Of a stretch of DNA of 64,000 nucleotides, positions 41,967-49,504 are shown piece after piece (within the stretch, counting starts at the first letter, position 1; each line of letters opens with the position of its first letter). The position numbers were made by a program, and so were the translations under genes. The notes below the pieces were generated by a model. The model saw only the letters and a program-made list of their open reading frames with translations. It searched no databases and was not told the DNA's origin. The DNA is taken from assembly GCF_013205055.1 (NCBI RefSeq), contig NZ_JABMLF010000001.1:558001-622000 (forward strand). The letters are read 5' to 3'. The stretch is from Rathayibacter sp. VKM Ac-2856. GTDB lineage: Bacteria > Actinomycetota > Actinomycetes > Actinomycetales > Microbacteriaceae.

Positions 41967-43082
41967 GTGACGAGCCCCCACGACCCCGCGCTCCGGATCC
42001 GCGAGCTGCCGATCCCCGAGCGCCCGGGCGCCGCGGGCTGGGACGACTTCGTCACCCTGACCGCGATCGGCAACGCCGTCGAGGCGGAGGGCACGGGAAC
42101 CGCCGAGCTCGGCTTCCCGGCCGAGACGAACCTCGGCGAGTGGCAGCAGCAGGAGTTCGATCCGCGGCGCGCGTTCCTCGCCGAGATCGTGTCGGCCGAC
42201 GGGGTCCGCGCGGTCGGCAGCGGCGAGCTGCACTGGAGCACCGAGGAGGTGGACGACGCGGCGTGGCTGGCGTTCTCCGTCCTCGACGGCGAGCGCGGGC
42301 ACGGCGTCGGCGCCGCCCTGCTGGAGCGGCTGACGGCGGAGGCGCACGCGCTCGGCCGGAGCGTGCTGCAGACCTGGACCGCGCACCGCGCCGACCGCTC
42401 GGGGCCGCGGACGCCCGCGCGCTCGGGCGCCGGCTCCGTCCCCTCAAACGATCCCGGTGCCCGCTGGCTCGCCTCCCGCGGCTGGGTGCTGGAGCAGGTG
42501 GAGCGGGTCAGCGTGGTGCGGCTGCCGCTGGACCCCGTGCTCGCGGCCTCCCGGCGCCGCGGTGCGCAGGACCACGCCGAGGGCTACGAGCTGCGGCACT
42601 GGAGCGGCGCGACCCCGGAGGAGCTCGTGGACGGCATGCTCGCCCTGCGCGAGAGCATGTCCGCGCAGGCGCCGACGGCCGGGCTCTCGGTGCCGGAGGA
42701 GACCTGGACCCGCGAGCGGCTCGCGGCGCACGAGCTCGGGGCGACCGCCGGGGGCCGGGTGGAGCTGACCTCGGTCGCGCTGCGGGACGGGCTGCCGGTC
42801 GGCTACTGCACCGTCGACGTGCTGCCCGGCCGCGCGGCGCTGTGGGGAGCGACGCTCGTGCAGCCGGCGCACCGCGGCCACCGGCTCGGGATGCTGCTGA
42901 AGCTCGACGCGCTCGAACACCTGGCCGCCGCCGACCCGGACTGCCGGGCCGTCTACACCTGGAACGCGGAGGAGAACCGGCCGATGCTCGCCGTCAACGA
43001 GGCCGTGGGGTTCACGGCGATCGCCGTGGAGGGCCAGTGGAAGCTGGCGGATGAGGGCGTGTCGGCGGAGGGGTCGCGGTGA
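41967..43082 (+). CDS. Tandem GNAT acetyltransferase domain protein
   Basis: Two GNAT domains, about 30-190 and 215-370. Acetyl-CoA binding loops are ERGHGVGAALLERL in the first and HRGHRLGMLLKLDAL in the second, followed by TWNAEENRPMLAVNEAVGF typical of the second GNAT fold. The substrate is unknown; double GNAT proteins in actinobacteria include mycothiol synthase, but the sequence here does not obviously match it. Start may be GTG 41967 or GTG 41952; no ATG is near. Divergent from smc and overlapping moeB by 4 bp, so it may share that promoter. Confidence 0.8.
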   Translation: MTSPHDPALRIRELPIPERPGAAGWDDFVTLTAIGNAVEAEGTGTAELGFPAETNLGEWQQQEFDPRRAFLAEIVSADGVRAVGSGELHWSTEEVDDAAWLAFSVLDGERGHGVGAALLERLTAEAHALGRSVLQTWTAHRADRSGPRTPARSGAGSVPSNDPGARWLASRGWVLEQVERVSVVRLPLDPVLAASRRRGAQDHAEGYELRHWSGATPEELVDGMLALRESMSAQAPTAGLSVPEETWTRERLAAHELGATAGGRVELTSVALRDGLPVGYCTVDVLPGRAALWGATLVQPAHRGHRLGMLLKLDALEHLAAADPDCRAVYTWNAEENRPMLAVNEAVGFTAIAVEGQWKLADEGVSAEGSR

Positions 43083-44134
43083 CCCCGCTCGTCGAGCCCG
43101 GACCGCCGCTCACCGCCGCCGAGCGCGAGCGCTTCGCCCGGCAGATCCGGCTCTCGCCGCTCGGCGAGCTCGGCCAGCGGCGGCTGCGGAACGCGCGGGT
43201 GCTCGTGCTCGGCGCGGGCGGCATCGGCTCGCCCGTGATCACGGCGCTCGCCGCGGCGGGCGTCGGTCGTCTGGGCATCGTCGACGGCGACGTGGTCGAG
43301 GCGTCGAACCTCTCGCGGCAGACGGCGCACGACGAGACCTCGCTCGGCGCGTCCAAGGCGGAGTCCGCGGCGGCGACCGCGCGCCGGCTCTTCCCCGGCA
43401 TCGACGCCCGCGCCTTCCCCGTCTCCTTCACCAGCGCGAACGCCGATGCGCTCGTCGCGGGGTGGGACGTGGTGGTCGACGGCTTCGACACCTTCGGCTC
43501 GCGCTACCTCGCCTCCGATGCGACGACCCGGGCCGGCGTCCCGCACGTCTGGGGCTCGGCGCTCGGCTTCGACGGGCAGCTGTCCACCTTCTGGTCCGAG
43601 GCGCCCGGCGGCGGTGTCACGCTGCGCGCCCTGCACCCCGGAGCCGCCGACGCGGCCGACTCCTGCGCGACGGTCGGGGTGCTCGGCTCGCTGTGCGCGA
43701 CGATCGGCTCGGCGATGGCGAGCGAGGTGACGAAGCTGGTGACGGGGGTCGGCGAGCCGCTGTTCGGGCGGGTCCTGGTGCACGACGCGCTGGACGGGTC
43801 GTGGAGCGAGCTGCCGCTGGCGCGCGCCGTGCCGCCGGTCGCCGCGGTGGGCGCGGTGGCCGGGGCGGTGAGTGCCGACGAGCTGCGCGCGCGACTGGCC
43901 GGGCCGACGCCGCCGACGGTCGTGGATCTGCGGGAGGACGACGAGGACCGCTCCGTCGCGATCCCCGGCGCGGTGCGACTCCCGATGTCGCGGTTCGATC
44001 CTGCGCTGCTGCCCGCGGGGCCGCTGGTGCTGCACTGCGCGTCGGGGGTGCGGTCGAGGATCGCGGCCGAGCGCGCGGCGGCGGCGGGGATCGCGTCGGA
44101 CTCGCTGCTCGGCGGGATGGCCGGCTGGCGCTGA
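43079..44134 (+). CDS. moeB: MoeB/ThiF-type adenylyltransferase with C-terminal rhodanese domain
   Basis: Activates the C-terminal Gly-Gly of MoaD by adenylation; the rhodanese part may supply sulfur. The E1-like domain has the VLVLGAGGIGSPV nucleotide loop, the Arg finger NLSRQTAHDE and DGFDTFGSRYLASD. The rhodanese domain (about 255-351) carries the active Cys in LHCASGVRS. A zinc-binding CxxC pair is not obvious (only DSCATVG), as in some actinobacterial forms. GTG 43079 sits inside the GNAT stop. Its partner moaD lies convergent just beyond the 19-bp array. Confidence 0.87.
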   Translation: MTPLVEPGPPLTAAERERFARQIRLSPLGELGQRRLRNARVLVLGAGGIGSPVITALAAAGVGRLGIVDGDVVEASNLSRQTAHDETSLGASKAESAAATARRLFPGIDARAFPVSFTSANADALVAGWDVVVDGFDTFGSRYLASDATTRAGVPHVWGSALGFDGQLSTFWSEAPGGGVTLRALHPGAADAADSCATVGVLGSLCATIGSAMASEVTKLVTGVGEPLFGRVLVHDALDGSWSELPLARAVPPVAAVGAVAGAVSADELRARLAGPTPPTVVDLREDDEDRSVAIPGAVRLPMSRFDPALLPAGPLVLHCASGVRSRIAAERAAAAGIASDSLLGGMAGWR

Positions 44135-44159
44135 CCACCGGGGCTTCTCTGCGGGCGCG

Positions 44160-44441
44160 CCTGTCCGATCTGCAGGTCTTCCGAGCTCGATGTCTCGCTC
44201 TGCCGCATGATCCGGCCCGCGAGGACCCGGATCACCTGCACATCGGACGGGCACCTGCAGATCGGACAGGCACCTGCGAATCGGACGGACACCTGCAGAT
44301 CGGACAGGCGGCTGCAGCACGGACCGGCACCTGCAGAACGGACCGGCACCTGCAGATCCGACGAGCACCTGCAGATCCGACGGGCACCTGCAGATCCGAC
44401 GGGCGGCTGTGTGACGGACGGGCGGCTGCGGGACCGGGCGG
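44160..44441. repeat. 19-bp tandem array (11 units) with one inverted unit
   Basis: From 44233 to 44441 eleven contiguous 19-bp units, consensus CACCTGCAGATCGGACGGG, follow without spacers; units 5, 10 and 11 are more diverged (CGGCTG...). An 18-bp inverted copy (CCTGTCCGATCTGCAGGT) lies at 44160-44177. The period is not a multiple of 3 and the strand is stop-free only by composition, so it is not coding. The array ends 1 bp before the moaD stop codon and fills the convergent gap after moeB. RNA from either side could pair the inverted unit with any array unit. Confidence 0.9.
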
Positions 44442-44442
44442 G

Positions 44443-44679
44443 TCAGCCGCCGGCGAAGGGGGGCAGGACGTCGACCGCGGCGTCCGCGGGGAGTAGGGTC
44501 GCGCGGTCGGTCGTGGAGACTCCGTCGATCAGGTAGCTGCAGCGGGCGAGGACGTCGGCGGCGGAGGGGACGGACGCGACCAGCGCGGCCTCCAGTGCGG
44601 CCAGGTCGTCGACGCCGTCGATCTCGTCGTCGGCGCGCCCCAGGGCGGCCTTCGCCGCGGCGAAGTAGCGGACGTGCAC
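44443..44679 (-). CDS. moaD: MoaD, molybdopterin synthase small subunit
   Basis: Ubiquitin-like sulfur carrier that, as thiocarboxylate, donates sulfur to precursor Z in the MoaD-MoaE complex. The 78-residue product ends in the essential Gly-Gly (LPPFAGG). The beta-grasp pattern HVRYFAAAKAALG and SYLIDG is visible. GTG 44679 is the most likely start, two bases after the moaA stop; CTG 44685, giving MSVHVRYF, is the alternative. Translationally coupled to moaA. Too short and too weakly started to be seen easily in automatic gene calls. Confidence 0.85.
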   Translation of the reverse strand: MHVRYFAAAKAALGRADDEIDGVDDLAALEAALVASVPSAADVLARCSYLIDGVSTTDRATLLPADAAVDVLPPFAGG

Positions 44680-44681
44680 GC

Positions 44682-45764
44682 TCAGCCGCCGATCGCGCTC
44701 ATGGTGCGATCGGGCTGGACGAAGCCGGCCCGGTTCATCTCGTGGCCGGCGGGCTTCGCCCACATCGCGCCGCGCCAGAGCTGCGCGACGTGGTGGTCGT
44801 CGGCACCGGAGCGCATCGCGCCGAGCAGGTCGGTCTCCTCGTTGGAGAAGAGGCAGCTGCGGACGCCCCCCTCGGCGGTCAGCCGGGTGCGCCGGCAGTC
44901 GCCGCAGAACGCCTCGGTCACGGAGGCGATGATCCCGACCGTGCCGAGCAGCTCGTCGGAGCCGATCGCGCGGACGTCGAACAGCTCGGCCGGGGCGCCG
45001 TCGCGCGGCGCCGCGTTCGGGGTGAGGACGAAGCGCTCCGAGAGCAGGCCGCGGATGTCCGCCGCCGTGATCATCGTCGAGCGGTCCCAGCCGTGGTCGG
45101 CGTCCAGGGCCATCTGCTCGATGAAGCGGAGCTGGTGTCCTCCGGCGAGCGCCCAGGCGAGCAGCTCGGGCGCCTCGTGGTCGTTGATGCCGGGCAGGAG
45201 GACCGCGTTGATCTTGGTCTGCTTGAGGCCCGCGGGGCCGAGCGCGTCGATCCCGGCGAGGACCCGGTCGAGGAAGGGGCGCCGGGTGACCTTGGCGAAG
45301 GTCTCGGCGCAGATGGAGTCGAGCGAGACGTTGACGCGGTCCAGGCCCGCGTCGGCGAGCGCCTGCGCGCGGCCGGAGAGACCGATCGCGTTGGTGGTCA
45401 GCGAGATCTCGGGACGCGGCTCGATCGCGGCGACGTCGCGGATGATGTCGACGAGGTCCTTGCGCAGCAGCGGCTCGCCGCCGGTGAAGCGGATCTGGCG
45501 GACGCCGAACTGCTCGACGGCGATCCGGGCGAGGCGGACGATCTCCTCGCGGTTCAGCAGCGACGCGGGCGGCTGGAACGGCAGGCCCTCGGCCGGCATG
45601 CAGTACGTGCAGCGGAGATTGCAGCGATCGGTCAGCGAGATGCGCAGGTCGTCGGCGACGCGTCCGTAGGTGTCGAGCAGGAGCGGGGTCTCGGGCCGCT
45701 CGGCGGGCAGGACCGCACCGCGAGGGCGGGGCCGGATGCCGGGGATCCCCAGTGCTGTGCTCAT
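44682..45764 (-). CDS. moaA: GTP 3',8-cyclase MoaA
   Basis: Radical SAM enzyme that starts Mo-cofactor synthesis from GTP. The 360-residue protein has the SAM cluster motif CNLRCTYC, the GGEPLLRKDL motif, the second cluster CGDCRRTRLTAEGGVRSC and the conserved C-terminal Gly-Gly, needed for activity. It is divergent from moeA (126 bp between starts, probably holding both promoters) and followed by moaD. Confidence 0.96.
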   Translation of the reverse strand: MSTALGIPGIRPRPRGAVLPAERPETPLLLDTYGRVADDLRISLTDRCNLRCTYCMPAEGLPFQPPASLLNREEIVRLARIAVEQFGVRQIRFTGGEPLLRKDLVDIIRDVAAIEPRPEISLTTNAIGLSGRAQALADAGLDRVNVSLDSICAETFAKVTRRPFLDRVLAGIDALGPAGLKQTKINAVLLPGINDHEAPELLAWALAGGHQLRFIEQMALDADHGWDRSTMITAADIRGLLSERFVLTPNAAPRDGAPAELFDVRAIGSDELLGTVGIIASVTEAFCGDCRRTRLTAEGGVRSCLFSNEETDLLGAMRSGADDHHVAQLWRGAMWAKPAGHEMNRAGFVQPDRTMSAIGG

Positions 45765-45890
45765 CCGCCCACACTACGCGCCGGATCAGGGCGGGAGCGG
45801 GCAAGATGGAGACGTCCCTGCCGCCGGTCAGGAACGCCGCGCCCGGCGAGAGGCGACCCCCGCACGGTCGCGAACGCCCGAGAGGACCCG

Positions 45891-47162
45891 ATGACCTCGA
45901 TCGATCTGCACGCCGCCCGCGTGCGCGCGCTGCTCTCGCCGCTGGCGACGCGCGGCGCCCGCGAGACGCTGGTGCTCGATCCCGCCGCCGTCGCCGCCGA
46001 CCCGGGCGCCTACGACCGCCGGGTGCTCGCCCGCTCCGTCGACGCTCCACTCGACCTGCCGCGCTTCGACAACTCCCAGATGGACGGCTACGCGGTGCGC
46101 GCGGCCGACCTCGATGCAGCGACGGCCGGCAGCCCCGTCTCGCTGCCGGTCGCAGCACCGATCCCGGCCGGCGACCGGGCGCCCCGGCACGAGCAGGGCA
46201 CCGCGGTGCCGATCATGACGGGGTCGCCGCTGCCCGCCGGCGCGGACGCGGTCGTGGCGATCGAGACCGTCGACCCGCCGCGCTTCCCCGCTCCGGGCAG
46301 CACCGGCACCCGCGTGGCGTTCTCGCGCCCGGTCGTCGCGGCGGCCTTCGTCCGCGCCCGGGGCAGCGACGCGAAGCAGGGTGAGCTCGCGCTCCCGGCC
46401 GGCACCGTGCTCCGCGCCGCGCACTACGGCCTGCTCGCCTCGCTCGGGCTGACCGAGGTCGAGGTGCTCCCCCGGGTCCGCGTGCTGGTCGTGCCGACCG
46501 GGCACGAGATCCGCGCGGCCGGCACCGAGCTGGAGGAGGCGCAGATCTACGACGCCAACGGCTCGCTGCTGGCCGAGGCGGTCCGCGAGGCCGGTGCCCT
46601 TCCCGTGGTGGCGCCGTGCGGCAGCGACCGGCCGGAGGACCTCCTGGCGCTCCTCGATGCGCACGCGGACCGGGTCGATCTCGCGATCACCGTCGGCGGT
46701 GTCAGCGCCGGGGCCTACGAGGTCGTCCGCGACGCGCTCGGCCCGGCCGGCTCCGAGTTCGGCCACGTCGCCGTGCAGCCCGGCGGTCCGCAGGGCCTCG
46801 GTCTCGTCCGGGTGCGCGAGGACCTGCACCTGCCGATCGTGTCGCTGCCGGGGAACCCCGTCAGCGCCCTGGTGTCGTTCGAGCTCTTCCTGCGCCCCGT
46901 GCTCCGCTCGCTCGCCGGCCGGGTGCCGGCCGAGCGCCCGCGGCTGCGCGCCCGGCTGGCGACTCCACTCGACTCCCCCGCGCACCTGCACCAGATCCGG
47001 CGCGGCACCCTCGACGACGAAGGGCTCGTGCACGCCGTCGGCGGTCCGAGCTCCCACCTGCTCGCGTCCTACGCTCGATCGACCGTGCTCATCCACGTCC
47101 CGATCGGGACCGAGCACGCCGCGACCGGCGACACGGTCGAGATCTGGAGGATCGATGACTGA
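45891..47162 (+). CDS. moeA: Molybdopterin molybdenumtransferase MoeA
   Basis: Inserts molybdate into adenylylated molybdopterin. The 423-residue protein starts MTSIDLHAARVRALLSP and shows DNSQMDGYAV, IMTGSPLPAGAD, VLVVPTGHEI and GGVSAGAYEV, then LPGNPVSALVSFELF. AGAGGA lies before the ATG. Its last codons overlap moaC by 8 bp; four genes (moeA-moaC-mog-moaE) run on with overlaps, a single operon leading to the xanthine dehydrogenase genes 91 bp further. Confidence 0.95.
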   Translation: MTSIDLHAARVRALLSPLATRGARETLVLDPAAVAADPGAYDRRVLARSVDAPLDLPRFDNSQMDGYAVRAADLDAATAGSPVSLPVAAPIPAGDRAPRHEQGTAVPIMTGSPLPAGADAVVAIETVDPPRFPAPGSTGTRVAFSRPVVAAAFVRARGSDAKQGELALPAGTVLRAAHYGLLASLGLTEVEVLPRVRVLVVPTGHEIRAAGTELEEAQIYDANGSLLAEAVREAGALPVVAPCGSDRPEDLLALLDAHADRVDLAITVGGVSAGAYEVVRDALGPAGSEFGHVAVQPGGPQGLGLVRVREDLHLPIVSLPGNPVSALVSFELFLRPVLRSLAGRVPAERPRLRARLATPLDSPAHLHQIRRGTLDDEGLVHAVGGPSSHLLASYARSTVLIHVPIGTEHAATGDTVEIWRIDD

Positions 47163-47679
47163 CACGACCGGGACCACCGAGGGCGCCGAGGGCGCCCGGA
47201 CGGGCGAGGACAAGGCGCTCACCCACGTCCGCGGCGACGGCGCCGTGCACATGGTCGACGTCGGCGGAAAGCAGGTCACCTCGCGGGTCGCCGTCGCGGA
47301 GGGGTTCGTCGAGACGACCCCCGACGTCGTGCGCCTCCTCGCGCAGGGCGAGCTGCCCAAGGGCGAGGCCCTCGGCGTGGCGCGCATCGCCGGCATCATG
47401 GGCGCGAAGGCCACCTCGACGCTGATCCCGCTCTGCCACCCGCTGGTGCTGGACGGCGTCGACATCGACCTCGAGCCGGGCGAGGACCGGGTCCGGATCG
47501 AGGCCCGCGTCCGCACGAGCGGCCGCACCGGCGTCGAGATGGAGGCGCTCACCGCCGTCAGTGTCGCCGCGCTCACCGTCTACGACATGATCAAGGCCGT
47601 CGACCGCGGCGCCGCGATCACGGGCATCCGGGTCCTCGCCAAAGAGGGCGGCCGGAGCGGCTCGTGGAGCCGGTCGTGA
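47155..47679 (+). CDS. moaC: Cyclic pyranopterin monophosphate synthase MoaC
   Basis: Converts the MoaA product to precursor Z. The 174-residue protein starts MTDTTGTTEGAEGARTGEDK; conserved parts are MVDVGGKQVTSRVA, GIMGAKATSTLIPLCHPL and VEMEALTAVSVAALTVYDMI, with the catalytic Lys in KAVDRG. The ATG lies within the end of moeA. Confidence 0.95.
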   Translation: MTDTTGTTEGAEGARTGEDKALTHVRGDGAVHMVDVGGKQVTSRVAVAEGFVETTPDVVRLLAQGELPKGEALGVARIAGIMGAKATSTLIPLCHPLVLDGVDIDLEPGEDRVRIEARVRTSGRTGVEMEALTAVSVAALTVYDMIKAVDRGAAITGIRVLAKEGGRSGSWSRS

Positions 47680-48152
47680 GCCGCACCGCGGTCGCGGTGG
47701 TCGCCTCCACCCGCGCCGCCTCCGGCGTCTACGAGGACCGCACCGGGCCCGCGCTGCTGAGCTGGTTCGAGAGCCAAGGCTGGAGCGGCCGCGTGGTCGT
47801 GGTCGCCGACGGCGATGCGGTCGGCGAGGCCGTCTCGGACGCGCTCTCGGCGGGCACGGACGTCGTGATCACCACCGGCGGCACCGGCGTCGCGCCGAGC
47901 GACGTCACTCCGGAGCAGACCGCGCCGCTGCTCGAGCGCGAGCTGCCGGGACTCGCCGAGGCGATCCGCGCTCGCGGCGCCGCGCACGTGCCGACCGCCG
48001 TGCTCAGCCGCGGCCGGGCGGGCGTCAGCGGCCGGAGCGTGATCGTGAACCTCCCCGGCTCCCCCGGCGGCGTCCGCGACGGCATCGACGTGCTCGATCC
48101 GGTCATCGGCCACCTCCTCGACCAGCTCGGCGGAGGCGACCATGTCCGCTGA
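47676..48152 (+). CDS. mog: MogA/MoaB family molybdopterin adenylyltransferase
   Basis: Adenylylates molybdopterin before metal insertion. GTG 47676 within the moaC stop gives 158 residues (MSRTAVAVVASTRA); GTG 47664 would add four. The family TTGGTGVAPSDVTPEQT motif and VNLPGSPGGVRDG are present. Naming as mogA or moaB cannot be settled from sequence alone. It overlaps moaE by 11 bp. Confidence 0.9.
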   Translation: MSRTAVAVVASTRAASGVYEDRTGPALLSWFESQGWSGRVVVVADGDAVGEAVSDALSAGTDVVITTGGTGVAPSDVTPEQTAPLLERELPGLAEAIRARGAAHVPTAVLSRGRAGVSGRSVIVNLPGSPGGVRDGIDVLDPVIGHLLDQLGGGDHVR

Positions 48153-48573
48153 TCCCGTCGCCCTGGCCCGGCTCGCCCGCGAGCCCATCACCGTCGACGA
48201 GTGCGAGCAGGCCGTCGACTCCCCCGCCCACGGCGCCGTCGTCACCTTCGCCGGGGTCGTGCGCGACCACGACGAGGGGCGCGGCGTGCTGCGGCTCTCC
48301 TACGAGGCGCACCCGGAGGCGCCGGCCGCGCTGGTCGCCTCGGCCCGGCGCATCGCCGAGCGGTTCCCGGAGGTGCGGGTCGCCGCGGTGCACCGGGTCG
48401 GCGACCTGGTGGTCGGCGACCTCGCGCTCGCCTGCGCCGTCGCCTCCGCCCACCGCGCCGCGGCCTTCGAGGCCTGCGCGGCGCTCGTGGACGACATCAA
48501 GGCGACCGTGCCGATCTGGAAGGAGCAGTCGTTCGTGGACGGCAGCTCGGAGTGGGTCGCCTCGCTCGGCTGA
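48142..48573 (+). CDS. moaE: MoaE, molybdopterin synthase large subunit
   Basis: Catalytic subunit of molybdopterin synthase. The 143-residue protein has GAVVTFAGVVRDHDEGRG, LSYEAHPEAP, HRVGDLVVGD and the active-site Lys in DDIKATVPIWKEQ. Last gene of the moeA operon; the partner MoaD is on the opposite strand 3.5 kb away. Confidence 0.95.
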   Translation: MSADPVALARLAREPITVDECEQAVDSPAHGAVVTFAGVVRDHDEGRGVLRLSYEAHPEAPAALVASARRIAERFPEVRVAAVHRVGDLVVGDLALACAVASAHRAAAFEACAALVDDIKATVPIWKEQSFVDGSSEWVASLG

Positions 48574-48664
48574 CCGTGATCGCCGCAGTGCGAAACACGA
48601 GCGTCATACGGGTGGGGTTCACTGAGGAGAGCGCGCCGTCGGCGCACGGAGCGGAGGGCGCGGC

Positions 48665-49504
48665 ATGGACCTGAACACGATCCAGCGGGTGCGCGTCGTC
48701 CGCGAGCGCGCCGACCTGGCCGCGATGGGGCCGCGCACCGCGGTGATCGGCGGCGGATCGTGGGTGTTCTCGCTCCCGCACGACCACCTCGACGAGCTGC
48801 TCGATCTGCAGGGCTTCGGCTGGGAGCCGCACCGCGCGACGCCCGAGGGGCTCTCGATCGCCGCGACCTGCACCCTCGCCGAGCTCGCCGCGATGCCCGA
48901 CAGCGGCCGGCCCTCGCACCCGCTCTTCTTCCAGTGCTGCACCGCGCTGCTCGGCTCGTTCAAGATCTGGAACGTCGCGACCGTCGGCGGCAACATCGCC
49001 AACGCCCTCCCGGCCGGCCCGATGATCAGCCTCGCCGCGGCGCTCGACGCCGAGGCCCTGATCTGGCGGGCGGACGGCTCGGACGCGCTCGTGCCCGTCG
49101 CCGAGCTGGTGACGGGGAACATGACCACCTCGCTCGGCCACGGCGACGTGATCCGCTCGATCGAGTTCCCGCGCCGGGCGCTGGAGGCGCGGACCGCCTA
49201 CCGCAAGACCGCGCTCTCGCCGCTCGGCCGCTCCGGAGCGGTCGTCATCGGGCGCGTCGACGCCGACGGCTCCTTCGTGCTCGCGGTGACGGCCGCGACG
49301 ATCCGCCCGGAGCTGCTGCGCCGGCCCGCGCTCCCCTCCGCCGACGAGCTCGCCGCCGCGCTCGACGGCATCACGACCTGGTTCACCGACCCGCACGGTG
49401 CGGCCGACTGGCGGCGCGCGGTCGTGGGGGTGCTGGCCGAGGAGATCCGGATCGAGCTGCAGCCGACCGGCGCGCCGGGCCCGAGCGCGGGAGGCGCAGC
49501 ATGA
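48665..49504 (+). CDS. Xanthine-dehydrogenase-type FAD-binding subunit
   Basis: FAD subunit of a molybdenum hydroxylase. The 279-residue protein has the N-terminal FAD_binding_5 domain with IGGGSWVFS, then TVGGNIANALPAGPM near 105-120, and a CO dehydrogenase flavoprotein C-terminal domain. Electrons pass from the fused FeS-Mo protein encoded directly downstream (4-bp overlap) to FAD and then NAD or O2. The promoter probably lies in 48574-48664, as the stop of moaE is 91 bp upstream. Confidence 0.9.
   Translation: MDLNTIQRVRVVRERADLAAMGPRTAVIGGGSWVFSLPHDHLDELLDLQGFGWEPHRATPEGLSIAATCTLAELAAMPDSGRPSHPLFFQCCTALLGSFKIWNVATVGGNIANALPAGPMISLAAALDAEALIWRADGSDALVPVAELVTGNMTTSLGHGDVIRSIEFPRRALEARTAYRKTALSPLGRSGAVVIGRVDADGSFVLAVTAATIRPELLRRPALPSADELAAALDGITTWFTDPHGAADWRRAVVGVLAEEIRIELQPTGAPGPSAGGAA

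Noticed and set aside
38456-43054. A 1532-residue open frame opposite smc
   Set aside because: Mirror of the smc coding sequence; no domain visible and the real smc motifs are on the minus strand.
41950-43082. Mycothiol synthase (mshD) for the double GNAT protein
   Set aside because: Two GNAT domains fit, but the sequence motifs I can see do not single out MshD, so only a general call is made.
44233-44441. CRISPR array
   Set aside because: The 19-bp units follow each other with no spacers, and no cas gene is seen.
45765-45890. Mo-cofactor riboswitch before moeA
   Set aside because: The 126-bp gap is short and shows no clear aptamer-like fold that I could recognise.
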